Assembly (NCBI GenBank): GCA_945888515.1
Contig: CAMDAD010000025.1
Location: forward strand, 1-46,842
From: Akkermansia muciniphila
GTDB lineage: Bacteria > Verrucomicrobiota > Verrucomicrobiia > Verrucomicrobiales > Akkermansiaceae
Direction of reading: 5' to 3'
DNA: 46,842 nt
The translations under genes were made by a program, and so were the position numbers. Positions 1 through 9,513 of the stretch are shown piece after piece. Below the pieces are notes generated by a model. It was not told the DNA's origin, ran no database searches, and worked only from the letters and a program-made list of their open reading frames with translations. The stretch's first letter is position 1. Each line of letters opens with the position of its first letter.

Positions 1-555
1 GAGGGCGCGGGCGTTTTGGAGGTTCTTTTCGGCGTTGGCTTTGGCGGTGGCGAGGCCCTCAAACGCTTCGTCCAGCAGGCCGACGATCCGCTGCTGTTCG
101 GCCAGCGGGGGGACGGGAACGGCGACTTCCTTGAGCTTGCCGCCCGACAACTCTTTGAAGGTCGCGCCCGTTCCAAGTGAGTTCAGCAGGTCAACAATGC
201 TGCTAAGGTAGTAATAGAGAAACTTGGTTTCGATTGGGCTGCGAGGAATAAGACCCTTGCAACCTTGGTTCGTCCCCATCGGTTCGGTGTTGATGACCAA
301 GTGACCGATTGGAGCGCGGGACGAAAGAATCACGGAGTTTGGCGGCAGCATCCGCGCCGAGCTGTCACGCAAGCCCAAGTCCGTAATCTTCCGTTCAGTA
401 TCGCTGACGTATGGGCTGAGACGCTTGCCCATTTCGGCAGGCGTAATCCACCGATGGTGGCCGTCCCAGTATTCGGGCACGCCGGTCTTGGGTGTGCCGC
501 CGTTCATCACGTCGCACACGTCGCCAATCGTCTTTGTCTGCCACCCCTTCTTCAT
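1..555 (-). CDS. hsdS: Type I restriction-modification specificity subunit HsdS (3' end outside window)
   Basis: The N-terminal 185 residues of a specificity subunit, which reads the DNA target for the HsdM/HsdR complex. The first target-recognition domain begins at about residue 5 (WQTKTIGDV, then NGGTPKTG and YWDG), the usual opening of HsdS. It runs into the conserved helical spacer near residue 160 (VPVPPLAEQQRIV). The ATG at 555 is chosen because it starts at this conserved sequence and overlaps an ATGA left from a copy of the hsdM 3' end. The second recognition domain and the stop lie beyond the left edge. It is probably co-transcribed with the hsdM and DUF1016 genes upstream. The family assignment is secure; the DNA target cannot be read. 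Confidence 0.93.
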   Translation of the reverse strand, partial: MKKGWQTKTIGDVCDVMNGGTPKTGVPEYWDGHHRWITPAEMGKRLSPYVSDTERKITDLGLRDSSARMLPPNSVILSSRAPIGHLVINTEPMGTNQGCKGLIPRSPIETKFLYYYLSSIVDLLNSLGTGATFKELSGGKLKEVAVPVPPLAEQQRIVGLLDEAFEGLATAKANAEKNLQNARAL

Positions 556-598
556 AGCAGCGCCTTGATGTTGCCCAGCACTTCCGCGCTCTCGGTTT
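553..598 (-). repeat. Vestigial second copy of the hsdM 3' end
   Basis: On the minus strand these bases read in frame as SAEVLGNIKALL followed by TGA inside CTATGA. This closely matches the true HsdM C-terminus (SAEVLKAIRKLL, about 1742-1785), and the nucleotides align with clear identity at both ends. The copy lies after the DUF1016 stop and immediately before the hsdS start, so the DUF1016 gene sits between two copies of the hsdM terminus. Inference: this is a scar of cassette insertion at an original hsdM-hsdS ATGA overlap. Confidence 0.6.
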
Positions 599-608
599 TC
601 CATGGCTT

Positions 609-1745
609 TCATTTCTCCACCTCCTTCGCCCATTCCATGAGCTTGGTCTGCAATAGCTCCTTGCTGGGCAGGTAGAGCTGATACTCGGAGGCGTGGATGT
701 TCGAGCCTTTGGGCAGGGTGATCTCGACGATGGCTTTATTCTTCTGGCGGCAGAGGATGATGCCAATGGTCGGATTTTCCTCAGGCAGCTTGATCTCGCG
801 ATCGAAGGTGTTCACATACATGAGTATTTGGCCGAGGTTCTGATGGGTGAGGCGACCTAGCTTGAGGTCAATGAGGACGTAGCAGCGCAGGAGGCGATTG
901 TAGAAGACGAGATCGACGAAGAAGTGCTCGCCATCGAAAGTGAAGCGGCGCTGTCTTGCCTCGAAGAGGAAGCCTTTGCCGAGTTCCAACAGAAAGTGCT
1001 CGATGTGGTTGAGGATGGCGCTTTCGAGATCATTTTCGCTGTATCGCGGTTGTTCGTCCAGGCCGAGGAACTCCAGCACGAGCGGCTCCTTGAGCACGTC
1101 GGCGATGGACTCGATGACCTGGCCTTTTTGCGCGAGTTTGCGGATGCCCGCCTTGTCCCGGCTAAGGGCGAGGCGCTCGTAGAGGCTGCTGTCGAACTGG
1201 CGTTTTAGTTCTTTGAGCGTCCAATCCTGGCTGGTGGATTCGATCTCGTAGAAGCTGCGTTCGTCGGGGTTCTTGATGCTGATGAGGAAGACGTAATGGG
1301 ACCAGCTCAGGGAGAAGGGACGAGGATCAGATTTCCCAGTCGTTGACTGGGCAATTGGGGGAAGCTGCGAATTTGCAGACAACATCTGCAAAATGTCGAA
1401 TTGGCCAGACGGTGTCTGGCTTTTCTGACCGCCCACCAATTTTGCAGACGCCGTCTGCAAAATTGACCGCCGCTCCTGATACTGGAGATAAAATGACTTC
1501 ATTGAAGCGAGGTTTCTCGCGGAGAAGCCCATGCCAAATTCCTCAGTCAGCCGCTCCGCCAGTGCCTTGATCACCTCCTGCCCATACTCCGCGCGGCCTT
1601 TCCCTTTCTGTTCCTGCTCGACGATGCGCCGCCCGATTTCGAAGTTCGTATAGACCTGCACGAGGTCCACGCCGCGGGCGACGGTGGCACGGGCGGAGGC
1701 GATGAGGTCTTTGATTTCCGCGAAGAAGGTCTTGGTGAGTTTCAT
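609..1745 (-). CDS. DUF1016 (YhcG-type) PDDEXK nuclease family protein
   Basis: A 378-residue protein of the DUF1016 family, predicted PDDEXK-superfamily nucleases often found inside type I restriction loci. Residues 1-95 form the helical DUF1016_N domain (EIGRRIVEQEQKG, FSARNLASMKSFY). About 95-140 is a linker made of four reiterated units. From about 145 the C-terminal domain runs through LSWSHYVFLI to the nuclease core (FFVDLVFYN, then YVLIDLKLG, which gives the acidic residue and the D-x-K pair). Its ATG overlaps the hsdM stop by 4 bp (ATGA). The length is usual and the catalytic core is intact, unlike the paralogue near the right end. The linker-coding DNA is a run of palindromes. The biological role of the family is not settled. 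Confidence 0.9.
   Translation of the reverse strand: MKLTKTFFAEIKDLIASARATVARGVDLVQVYTNFEIGRRIVEQEQKGKGRAEYGQEVIKALAERLTEEFGMGFSARNLASMKSFYLQYQERRSILQTASAKLVGGQKSQTPSGQFDILQMLSANSQLPPIAQSTTGKSDPRPFSLSWSHYVFLISIKNPDERSFYEIESTSQDWTLKELKRQFDSSLYERLALSRDKAGIRKLAQKGQVIESIADVLKEPLVLEFLGLDEQPRYSENDLESAILNHIEHFLLELGKGFLFEARQRRFTFDGEHFFVDLVFYNRLLRCYVLIDLKLGRLTHQNLGQILMYVNTFDREIKLPEENPTIGIILCRQKNKAIVEITLPKGSNIHASEYQLYLPSKELLQTKLMEWAKEVEK
1335..1465. repeat. Four palindromes inside the DUF1016 linker
   Basis: Four perfect inverted repeats lie in succession: 1335-1351 (arms CCCAGTC/GACTGGG, 3-nt loop), 1372-1392 (TTTGCAGA/TCTGCAAA, 5-nt loop), 1404-1420 (GCCAGAC/GTCTGGC, 3-nt loop) and 1437-1465 (13-bp arms CAATTTTGCAGAC, 3-nt loop). 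Read on the coding (minus) strand they encode LQTASA, SQTPSG, LQMLSA and AQSTTG, a unit of the form xQxxSA repeated every 10-13 residues. A shared core (CAGAC/GTCTG) suggests duplication of one palindromic unit. Confidence 0.9.
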
Positions 1746-3214
1746 AGCAGCTTGCGGATTGCCTTTAGCACTTCGGCGCTCTTGGCATCAAGTGCGGCGA
1801 TTTCTTCCATGATTTCCTGCGGGCTGCGGTGGGTGACTTCCTCGCCGCCGTTGGGGTTTTTCACCGACAGGTCAAAGGTCGTCGGGTCAATGGCCGCCAC
1901 GTCCACGCTCCAGCTTTTGGGCGTCACCGGCCCCTCGTCGGCTGAGGCTCTCGAAGCCTGCAGCGCGATGAACTCGGCGAGGTCGGCGTCGTTGAGCGGG
2001 TTGGTTTTCCCCATGTTGCGGCCGGGGTCGAGCTGGTAGAACCACACTTTGCGCGTCTTCGTGCCTTTATCAAAGAAGAGCACCACGGTCTTCACGCCCG
2101 CGCCGATGAACGTGCCGCCGGGGCAGTCAAGCACGGTGTGGAGGTTGCATTCTTCGAGCAGCTTTTGCCGCAGGCTGACGGAGGCGTTGTCGGTGTTGGA
2201 GAGGAAGGTGTTCTTGATGACGATGCCGGCGCGGCCACCGGCCTTGAGGATCTTAATGAAGTGCTGGAGGAAGAGGAACGCGGTCTCGCCGGTGCGTATG
2301 GGGAAGTTTTGCTGCACCTCCTTGCGCTCTTTGCCGCCGAAGGGCGGGTTGGCGACGATGATGTGGAAGCGGTCCTTTTCCTGCACGTCGGCGAGGTTCT
2401 CGGCGAGCGTGTTGGTGTGGATGATGTTGGGCGCTTCGATGCCGTGCAGGATCATGTTCATGATCGCGATCACGTAGGCGAGGGACTTCTTTTCCTTCCC
2501 GTAGAAGGTGCGCTCTTGCAGGGTGCGGTCCTGGGCGGTGGTGCGCTGGGGGTTCTGGGCGCGGAGGTAATCGAAGCCCTCACAGAGGAAGCCGGCCGAG
2601 CCGACAGCGGGGTCGCAGATGGTCTCGCCGAGCCGGGGCGCGGTTACGGCGACGATGGCACGTATGAGCGGTCGCGGCGTGTAATACTCCCCGCCGTTGC
2701 GCCCGGCGTTGCCCATGTTTTTGATTTTGGCCTCGTAGAGGTGCGAGAGCTCGTGCTTCTCGGTCTGGGACGCAAAGCGGAGTTCGTCGATGTGGTCGAT
2801 GATCTCGCGCAGGTTGTAGCCACTCTGGATGCGGTTTTTAATCTCGCCGAAAATTTCGCCGATCTTGTATTCGATGGTGTTGGGGCCGGTGGCCTTGGCC
2901 TTAAAACCTTGGAGGTAGGGGAATAGCTTGGCGTTGACGAACTGGATGAGGTCGTCGCCGGACAGGGCGGTGTTGTGGTCGATCTTGCCGTCCTTTTTCG
3001 GCGCGGCCCAGGTTTCCCATTGATACGGAGCATCGAGGATGGGGCTGTATTTCCGGCCTTCGAGCGCGGCTTCGGTGGCTTTACCATTCTCCAAGGCGTC
3101 GAGGTATTTCAGGAAGAGGAGCCAGGAGGACTGCTCGGTGTAGTCGAGTTCACTGGTGCAGCCGGCGTCCTTCCAGAGGACGTCGTCGATGTTTTTGAAG
3201 GTTTGTTCGAACAT
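1742..3214 (-). CDS. hsdM: Type I restriction-modification DNA methyltransferase subunit HsdM
   Basis: The N6-adenine methyltransferase subunit of a type I system; it modifies the target chosen by HsdS and forms the restriction complex with HsdR. The N-terminal helical HsdM_N domain covers about 1-150. GEYYTPRPLI (175-184) precedes the SAM-binding motif DPAVGSAGFL (201-210), and the catalytic motif IV NPPFGG begins at 289. At 490 residues it has the usual length. The ATG at 3214 follows an untranslated, repeat-bearing region that should hold the promoter. The stop overlaps the DUF1016 start by 4 bp, indicating translational coupling. No hsdR is visible in the window; it may lie to the left of hsdS. 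Confidence 0.97.
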   Translation of the reverse strand: MFEQTFKNIDDVLWKDAGCTSELDYTEQSSWLLFLKYLDALENGKATEAALEGRKYSPILDAPYQWETWAAPKKDGKIDHNTALSGDDLIQFVNAKLFPYLQGFKAKATGPNTIEYKIGEIFGEIKNRIQSGYNLREIIDHIDELRFASQTEKHELSHLYEAKIKNMGNAGRNGGEYYTPRPLIRAIVAVTAPRLGETICDPAVGSAGFLCEGFDYLRAQNPQRTTAQDRTLQERTFYGKEKKSLAYVIAIMNMILHGIEAPNIIHTNTLAENLADVQEKDRFHIIVANPPFGGKERKEVQQNFPIRTGETAFLFLQHFIKILKAGGRAGIVIKNTFLSNTDNASVSLRQKLLEECNLHTVLDCPGGTFIGAGVKTVVLFFDKGTKTRKVWFYQLDPGRNMGKTNPLNDADLAEFIALQASRASADEGPVTPKSWSVDVAAIDPTTFDLSVKNPNGGEEVTHRSPQEIMEEIAALDAKSAEVLKAIRKLL

Positions 3215-3859
3215 GGATGATTGACAACATCACCCTTAAGAAACTGCTAGAAGACGTCAAGAAGATTCCACGACGCAAGAGATAAAATTTTTACGATCTA
3301 TTGTATTTCACGAAGGACTATTTTTGAAATGCTGAAAAGCTGAAAATGGAAAGTTGGAGAAAGGCAGATTCGCCCCTACAGGGCTCGTATGAGGGGCGGG
3401 GCGTGTTACCCAGGGCGTTGCCGCTGGGCTGTCGAATTTTGCACCGATGGTGCGTAAGAGAGAGGAAGAATGTCACCACAGAGGGCACGGAGTTAACGGA
3501 ATAAGAGAAAGGCAAACAGGAGGAGTGTGATTTGATTTTTATGACGACGGATCTTACGGATGGAGGCAGGATTGAAACATACAGATGAGAATGCATGGTT
3601 GCGCGACCATGTCGTCGATATCGACACGTCAATAAAATATGTCGATATTTATCAAAAAAATCGACACGTCGCGTTCTCGCAGGAGGTTCGATTGGTCAAG
3701 CGTGAGTCACGTAACTAAAGTTCTCCGGTAAAGGACTGGTAGGGAAGACATTTTGAAAAACTGAAAATGGAAATAGAGCAACCGCGAAAGGCGCGAAATA
3801 CCGCGAAGGGGGAAAGGGTGATGAATGGTGAAGAGTGAAGTGACGCCCCGAGGCTTCGT
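3215..3859. other. Gene-free region with degenerate intergenic repeats
   Basis: No convincing gene is seen in these 645 bases. A near-repeat is present at about 3327-3347 and 3753-3772 (GCTGAAAATGGAAA against ACTGAAAATGGAAA). Hairpin-forming GC-rich text lies at 3400-3455 (CCCAGGGCG..CGCTGGG, GCACCGATGGTGC). A CCACAGAGGGCACGGAG string lies near 3476. Paired TCGACACGTC and GTCGATAT motifs lie at about 3615-3668. Such strings resemble decayed dispersed repeats seen between genes in many large genomes; this is from memory and was not searched. The hsdM promoter must lie here, and TACAAT near 3300 on the minus strand is a possible -10 box. Confidence 0.5.
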
Positions 3860-5017
3860 CTAGGGCGTGTAAATCACCACAGGCCCCACACCGGTGCTTT
3901 GCACGCTGCGTAGTTTTTTGACGGCACTGCAAAGTATCGCCGCCGCCTGCTGCGCTTCTTCCGCGGTATTCTGCGCACTGAAACTGATGCGCAGGCTGCT
4001 CTTTGCCCGGGCATCAGAAAAGCCCATCGCTTTCTGCACGTGGGATGCTTGTTGTTTGCCCGCCATGCAGGCGGATCCCGCCGAGCATGCCACGCCTTTT
4101 TCGTCTAACAAAATCAACAAGCCAGCCGCCTCGCAGTGATCGAATGACAAATGGCTGGTATTCGCCACGCGCGCTGCCGGATCGCCATTGACCTGCACTC
4201 CGGAAACTCCCGCCACGACCGCCTGCTCAAACGCATCGCGCATCGCAGCGATCCGGGCGATGGCGCCATCGGACAGACGCTTTTTCGCCAAAACCGCTGC
4301 CGCTCCCATGCCCACGATCAAGGGCACCGCTTCCGTGCCGCTGCGGAGACCACGCTCCTGTCCACCGCCGTGCAGCATAGGAGAAAACTTCGTGCCGCGT
4401 CGCACATAGAGCGCTCCTATCCCCTTGGGGCCGTGAAATTTATGCGCGGAGATCGCCATCGCATCGACCGCTGCATCCGCTACCGATACAGGAATTTTCC
4501 CCACCGCCTGCATCGCATCGCAAAAGAACGGCTTCCCCGCCTGATGCGCCAGAACGGCCGCCTTTTGCCAGTCGTGAATCACGCCTGTCTCGTTATTTAC
4601 CGCCATTACCGAAGCAAAGGCAGCTGTGGATAAATTTTCACACCAAGCGCGCAGATCGAGGGCGCCCGTCTCACTCACGCCGCATGTTACCATTGGTCGA
4701 GACAAGAAAGTCCCCGTGCGCAGCACAGCACTGTGCTCCACAGCAGTGGTGAGAAAAGCCCCAGTGTCATCCAGCGCATCCCAGCTCCGCAACAAGGCAT
4801 TGATCGCCTCCGTTCCGCCGCTAGTAAAAATAATTTCATCCTCCTGCGCACCAATCAGCTCGGCGACTTGGGCACGCGCTTGGTCGATAGCAGAGCGCGC
4901 TTTTTTTCCGCCAGTATGGGAACTGGAGGGATTATGAAAACCTTCGCGCCACCATGGCAGCATCGCCTCCCACACTTCGTCAGCCAGTGGCGTCGTCGCA
5001 TTCGCATCGAGATACAT
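3860..5017 (-). CDS. Cysteine desulfurase, class V aminotransferase (NifS/IscS family)
   Basis: A PLP-dependent enzyme that takes sulfur from cysteine for Fe-S cluster or thio-cofactor assembly. The sequence opens with YLDANATTPL. It has SGGTEAIN for PLP phosphate binding, the Schiff-base lysine in SAHKFHGPKG, and the sulfur-carrying cysteine in CSAGSACMAGK. The start at 5017 is preferred over an upstream ATG at 5053 because MYLDANATT is the family's normal beginning; this gives 385 residues. It stands alone on the minus strand, divergent from the ABC exporter genes. No iscU or iscR neighbour is visible, so the acceptor pathway is not known. Confidence 0.93.
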   Translation of the reverse strand: MYLDANATTPLADEVWEAMLPWWREGFHNPSSSHTGGKKARSAIDQARAQVAELIGAQEDEIIFTSGGTEAINALLRSWDALDDTGAFLTTAVEHSAVLRTGTFLSRPMVTCGVSETGALDLRAWCENLSTAAFASVMAVNNETGVIHDWQKAAVLAHQAGKPFFCDAMQAVGKIPVSVADAAVDAMAISAHKFHGPKGIGALYVRRGTKFSPMLHGGGQERGLRSGTEAVPLIVGMGAAAVLAKKRLSDGAIARIAAMRDAFEQAVVAGVSGVQVNGDPAARVANTSHLSFDHCEAAGLLILLDEKGVACSAGSACMAGKQQASHVQKAMGFSDARAKSSLRISFSAQNTAEEAQQAAAILCSAVKKLRSVQSTGVGPVVIYTP

Positions 5018-5096
5018 CCACGCCACTCTACTCGCAATCCCTGCGCCGATCAATCCTTCGCATGAAAAATGATTTGTCTTTCACGAGATCGCATTT

Positions 5097-5849
5097 ATGC
5101 TCAGCGCGTTCATGATGCCACCCTTGTCACCACCGATCCGTAGCCAAGCGGTCGTCTATGAGGCAAAAAAAGTGCGCAAGGTATATCACACGGGTAACTT
5201 GGATCTGGTCGCACTGCACGGGGTAGATCTTTCCCTGCACGCGGGAGAACTGGTTTGCCTGTTAGGCGCCTCGGGTAGTGGCAAGTCCACCTTGCTCAAC
5301 ATCCTAGGCGGGCTCGACTTACCAACTTCGGGTGAGCTGATCTACAAAGGCTGGCCGCTACATGGAGCGAACGATGAAACCCTAACGATGTTCCGACGCA
5401 ACTGTGTGGGCTTCGTTTTCCAATTCTACAACCTCATTCCCTCACTCACGGCGCGGGAAAACATCGCGCTCATCACCAATCTCGCACCGAATCCGATGTC
5501 GCCGGAAGAAGCATTGGAAATGGTCGGGCTGGGCGCGCGCATGGATCATTTTCCCTCCCAGCTCTCGGGGGGAGAACAACAGCGCGTGGCCATCGCACGG
5601 GCGATCGCCAAGCGCCCAGAGGTGTTGCTCTGCGATGAACCTACCGGCGCGCTCGATGTGCACACCGGCATCACCGTTCTCGAAGCCGTGGAGCGCATCA
5701 ACCGCGAGCTCGGCACACTCACAGTCATCATCACGCACAATGCGGTCATGTCAGAAATGGCGGATCGCGTCTTGTATCTATCGGATGGAAAAATCGTCAA
5801 CGAGGTCCACAACGAAAAACGGCTCCCCGCCGCGGCTCTGAAATGGTGA
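5097..5849 (+). CDS. ABC transporter ATP-binding protein (LolD/MacB type)
   Basis: The ATPase of an export-type ABC system. Walker A is GASGSGKS (57-64), followed by a Q-loop region ([10 protein letters not shown]), the signature [14 protein letters not shown] and Walker [13 protein letters not shown], then the H-loop (ITHN). The spacing is that of the LolD/MacB/DevA family, which works with FtsX-like permeases. ATGs at 5112 and 5115 are alternative starts. It forms one operon with the permease (13-bp gap) and the membrane fusion protein downstream, a three-part machine that drives an envelope substrate from the inner membrane. The substrate is unknown. Confidence 0.95.
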   Translation: MLSAFMMPPLSPPIRSQAVVYEAKKVRKVYHTGNLDLVALHGVDLSLHAGELVCLLGASGSGKSTLLNILGGLDLPTSGELIYKGWPLHGANDETLTMFRRNCVGFVFQFYNLIPSLTARENIALITNLAPNPMSPEEALEMVGLGARMDHFPSQLSGGEQQRVAIARAIAKRPEVLLCDEPTGALDVHTGITVLEAVERINRELGTLTVIITHNAVMSEMADRVLYLSDGKIVNEVHNEKRLPAAALKW

Positions 5850-5862
5850 AACCATCCGTCCC

Positions 5863-8232
5863 ATGATCGCTCCACTCGACCGCAAGCTGTTTCGCGAGAT
5901 CGCCCGCATGAAAGGGCAGATCATCGCAGTAAGCCTTGTGATGGCTTGCGGACTGACGATGATGATCATGACACGCAGTCTAATTCTTACGTTGGAAAAA
6001 ACGCGTGAAACGTATTATCATGAGTATGCGATGGCGGACCTTTTTGCGCGGGTCAAGCGAGCTCCGCTGGCGATGTCGGATCGCATCGCAGAAATTCCTG
6101 GAGTGGCCGCCGTCGAGACACGCGTGGTGGTGGATGTGACGTTGGACTTGCCGGAACTGGATGTGCCCGCCACCGGGCATGTGATTTCACTGCCGCTCGA
6201 TGGCGGCGAGCAGAAACTCAATCGTGTGGTGCTACGCAAGGGCCGCTTCCCCCGCCCTGATGAACGACGAGCTGTCGTTCTCGGCGAATCTTTCGCCGAA
6301 GCGAATCAACTGGAACCTGGCGATGAACTGGCCGCAGTGATCAATGGCAGGCGCGAGGTGTTTCAGATCTGCGGCATCGGACTGTCACCAGAATTTGTTT
6401 TCGAGGCGCGCGCCGGTGAGACCTTACCCGACCACAAACGTTTCAGCGTGATGTGGATGAACTACCGTGCGCTGGCAGTCGCTTATGATATGAACGGTGC
6501 ATTCAATGATATCTGCCTCGATCTCACGCCCGGAGCCTCGGCGCGCACGGTCATGGCGGAGCTGGATCGTCTGCTCCTTCCCTACGGTGCCACCGGTGCC
6601 TACGAGCGCACGGAACAGGCATCGGCGCGCCGACTCGATGACGAGATCCGCGTTCTCTACTCACTCTCCTACGTCTATCCCGTGGTGTTTCTCAGCGTGG
6701 CGGCCTTTATGGTGAACGCGGTGCTTTCTCGTTTGGTTCGCTTGCAGCGAGAGCAAATTGCTCAGCTCAAAGCGCAGGGGTATTCGTCGCGTCAGATCGC
6801 CTGGCATTTCATGAAATTTGTCATGTTCATCGGCATCACGGGCTCCATTCTCGGCGGCATCGGCGGATTTCTGTTAGGAAAAGAACTGGTCAACATGTAT
6901 ACCTTGTTTTTCCGATTTCCCTCGCTGGATTTCCAATACAACGAACGCGCTCTGTTGTTCGGCTTAGGCATCAGCATGGGTGCCGCGGTGCTGGGTGTTT
7001 GGTCGGTGGTGCGACAGGCCGTGCATCTTCCTCCTGCCGAAGCGATGCGTCCCGAACCACCCGCGAGTTTCCGTCCCTCTCTGTTAGAGCGACTCGGCTG
7101 GAGTCGATGGTTCAGCCCGACCTTTCGCATGGCCCTGCGCAACATCGAGCGCCGTCCGTGGCAGTCGCTTTTCACCAGTTGCGGTCTCGCCTTGGCCACG
7201 GGCTTGATGGTCATGCCCGGCGCGATGAGCGATAGCGTGGATCACTTGCTCACTTTTCAGTGGAATAGCGCGCAACGCCATGACGTGTTGGTTTTTCTAA
7301 ATGAAACGACCTCAGCGCGCGGGCTTCACGACATCAGCCATCTGCCCGGAGTCACCCGTGCCGAGCCGGTGCGCAGTGTCAGCGCCCGGTTGAACTATGC
7401 CCAATACTCGAGAAAACTCTCCATCACCGGTATCCCGAACGATGCGAACCTGAACCGACTACTCGATGAAAACGAACGCCCCATCGCGATGCCACCGGAT
7501 GGTTTACTGTTGTCCGCAAAGCTCGCCGAGATTCTCGGCGCACGCATCGGCGATGAAGTGCAGATCGAGTTGTTAGAAGGAAAACGCCGCAAAGTGGAGA
7601 TTCCCATCCGCGGGCTGGTCATGGATTTTGCTGGAGTCTCGGCCTACATGGATATCGATGCCCTGCGGCGCATCTTGCAGGAAGGCGAGACCGTGAATGG
7701 CGCCTACCTCAGCATCGATCAGAATCGTTGGGATTCCTTCATGCGCACAATCAAGGAAACGCCGCGCATCGCGGTGACCATGGTGAAACGCGACCAGCTT
7801 GCGGCCTTTCGCGATACCACCGGAAAAAGCATTGGTATTCTGCGCACGCTCTACTTTGTTCTCGCGGTGATTGTTTCCTTCGGCGTCGTTTACAACAGCG
7901 CGCGCATCGCGCTATCGGAACGCAGTCGCGAGCTCGCCACGCTGCGGGTCGTCGGCTTCACCTTGCCGGAAGTGCGCGGTGTCTTGGTCGGCGAGTTGTG
8001 GATTCTTGTGATGCTCGCCATTCCCGCGGGTCTGTTGTTTGGCCGTGGCCTGGCGCTGTTTATTATTTCCTCCTTCAGCACGGAAACGGTGCGCTTGCCC
8101 ATTCTGATCAACACCTCCACCTATTCCATTGCGGTCATCGTCGTGCTGACGGCCGCCATTAGTTCCTTCGCGTTGGTCAGCCGACTACTGGCGCAACTTG
8201 ATCTCGTCAGCGTCTTGAAAGCACGCGATTAA
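5863..8232 (+). CDS. ABC transporter permease with two FtsX-like domains
   Basis: A 789-residue inner-membrane permease. An N-terminal membrane segment (about 14-35) is followed by a MacB-type periplasmic domain. A three-helix FtsX block lies at about 270-390, then a second periplasmic domain, then a second FtsX block at the C-terminus (about 665-785; [16 protein letters not shown] is the typical coupling helix). This duplicated form corresponds to two LolC/E-like halves fused in one chain, so one polypeptide could serve as both permeases. It lies between its ATPase and a HlyD-type adaptor in the same operon. The family is clear; the cargo is not. Confidence 0.93.
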   Translation: MIAPLDRKLFREIARMKGQIIAVSLVMACGLTMMIMTRSLILTLEKTRETYYHEYAMADLFARVKRAPLAMSDRIAEIPGVAAVETRVVVDVTLDLPELDVPATGHVISLPLDGGEQKLNRVVLRKGRFPRPDERRAVVLGESFAEANQLEPGDELAAVINGRREVFQICGIGLSPEFVFEARAGETLPDHKRFSVMWMNYRALAVAYDMNGAFNDICLDLTPGASARTVMAELDRLLLPYGATGAYERTEQASARRLDDEIRVLYSLSYVYPVVFLSVAAFMVNAVLSRLVRLQREQIAQLKAQGYSSRQIAWHFMKFVMFIGITGSILGGIGGFLLGKELVNMYTLFFRFPSLDFQYNERALLFGLGISMGAAVLGVWSVVRQAVHLPPAEAMRPEPPASFRPSLLERLGWSRWFSPTFRMALRNIERRPWQSLFTSCGLALATGLMVMPGAMSDSVDHLLTFQWNSAQRHDVLVFLNETTSARGLHDISHLPGVTRAEPVRSVSARLNYAQYSRKLSITGIPNDANLNRLLDENERPIAMPPDGLLLSAKLAEILGARIGDEVQIELLEGKRRKVEIPIRGLVMDFAGVSAYMDIDALRRILQEGETVNGAYLSIDQNRWDSFMRTIKETPRIAVTMVKRDQLAAFRDTTGKSIGILRTLYFVLAVIVSFGVVYNSARIALSERSRELATLRVVGFTLPEVRGVLVGELWILVMLAIPAGLLFGRGLALFIISSFSTETVRLPILINTSTYSIAVIVVLTAAISSFALVSRLLAQLDLVSVLKARD

Positions 8233-8253
8233 TGCATTATACTCCACCTGTCC

Positions 8254-9504
8254 ATGGCCGATAACTCATCACACACTACCACCGCACCGTGGGCGAATCC
8301 TCCTAACCGCTCGAGCCGCCATTTGCTGCGAAAAATCATGCCTTGGCTGATTATCATCTCCGTTGTGGCATTGATCGTTGCGGGCCTGTGGCCGAAACCG
8401 ATTCCCGTGGAGACGGGTGAGGTCAGTCGATCCTCTCTCACTGTCACCGTGTTAGAAGAAGGAAAAACTCGCATCCGCCATCGCTACATCGTCGCCGTAC
8501 CGGTGGCGGGAACGATGAAACGGGTGACACTCCGCCCAGGCGATGTGGTGAAAGCACGAGAGACCGTCATCACCCGTATCGAGCCAGCGGCCTCGCCATT
8601 GCTCGATCCACGGGCACGCCAGCAAGCCGAAGCTGCCGTGTCCCTGCAAGTCGCCGCCTCACAGCGCACGCAAGAAATGCTCAAGGCAGCCAAGCTCGCT
8701 TGGCAGCGCGCTGATGCGGAACTCCAGCGCATCAATGCGGAAAAGACCGCAGGCATCCTTTCGCAGTCCGAGCGTGAACGCATCGAGGCCGATGCCGCGA
8801 TCAAGGCGGCGGAAGTCAGGGCCATCGAATTTGAAGGGCAAATCCGCGAGTTTGAACTGGCACAGGCGCGTGCCGTTCTGTCGAGGCCCGCGGCACAGCT
8901 CGCGGAAAATCTGGTCGAGGTCAAAGCGCCCGTTTCCGGCGTAGTGCTGCGCGTGATGCAGGAGAGCGAGATGATCGCCAATGCGGGACAGGAAATTTTG
9001 GAAATCGGCGACCCTGCCGACATCGAAGTGGAAGCGGAAATTCTCTCGCGCGATGCCGTCACCATCCGCCCCGGCGCAGATGCCCAGATCGAACAATGGG
9101 GCGCGGGCACCGCACTCGCAGGAAAAGTCCGCCGCATCGAGCCCGCGGCCTTTACTAAGGTCTCATCGCTGGGAGTGGAAGAGCAACGGGTCATGGTGCT
9201 CATTGATCTCATCAAACCGCCCGACGAAGCCAAAACCCTCGGTGACCGCTTCCGCGTGGAAGCCCGCATCGCCACCTGGCACGCGAACGATGTCTTAGTC
9301 GTGCCCTCGAGCGGACTGTTTCGCGAAAACAATGCTTGGAAAACCTATCGAGTCATTGCCGGCATCGCTCACAAAACCGATGTAGAAATCGGACAAAGCG
9401 ATGGCCGAAAGAGCGAGGTCATTTCCGGTCTCAACGCCGGTGAACAAGTGCTACTCCACCCTCCCGATGCGGTGAAAGACCAATCGAGAGTAGTGGAGAA
9501 ATAA
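8254..9504 (+). CDS. HlyD/MacA-type periplasmic adaptor (membrane fusion protein)
   Basis: The adaptor that links an inner-membrane ABC permease to the periplasm or outer membrane. One N-terminal membrane helix (about 31-48, IIISVVALIVAGLW) is followed by a first lipoyl half (VPVAGTMKRVTLRPGDVV), a long alanine- and glutamine-rich coiled-coil hairpin (about 120-215), the second lipoyl half (VKAPVSGVVLRVMQESE) and beta-barrel domains. It is the third gene of the ABC operon, 21 bp after the permease. No outer-membrane factor is encoded next to it, so the exit duct would have to be supplied from elsewhere. Confidence 0.93.
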   Translation: MADNSSHTTTAPWANPPNRSSRHLLRKIMPWLIIISVVALIVAGLWPKPIPVETGEVSRSSLTVTVLEEGKTRIRHRYIVAVPVAGTMKRVTLRPGDVVKARETVITRIEPAASPLLDPRARQQAEAAVSLQVAASQRTQEMLKAAKLAWQRADAELQRINAEKTAGILSQSERERIEADAAIKAAEVRAIEFEGQIREFELAQARAVLSRPAAQLAENLVEVKAPVSGVVLRVMQESEMIANAGQEILEIGDPADIEVEAEILSRDAVTIRPGADAQIEQWGAGTALAGKVRRIEPAAFTKVSSLGVEEQRVMVLIDLIKPPDEAKTLGDRFRVEARIATWHANDVLVVPSSGLFRENNAWKTYRVIAGIAHKTDVEIGQSDGRKSEVISGLNAGEQVLLHPPDAVKDQSRVVEK

Positions 9505-9513
9505 CGCGACGGA

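Noticed and set aside
2138-2926. 262-residue open frame on the plus strand opposite hsdM
   Set aside because: It is a Val/Gly/Glu-rich antisense shadow of the well-supported hsdM gene.
3217-3285. 22-residue frame MIDNITLKKLLEDVKK... next to the hsdM start
   Set aside because: It has plausible amino-acid content but is too short, has no ribosome-binding site and overlaps the hsdM leader; it may be a remnant.
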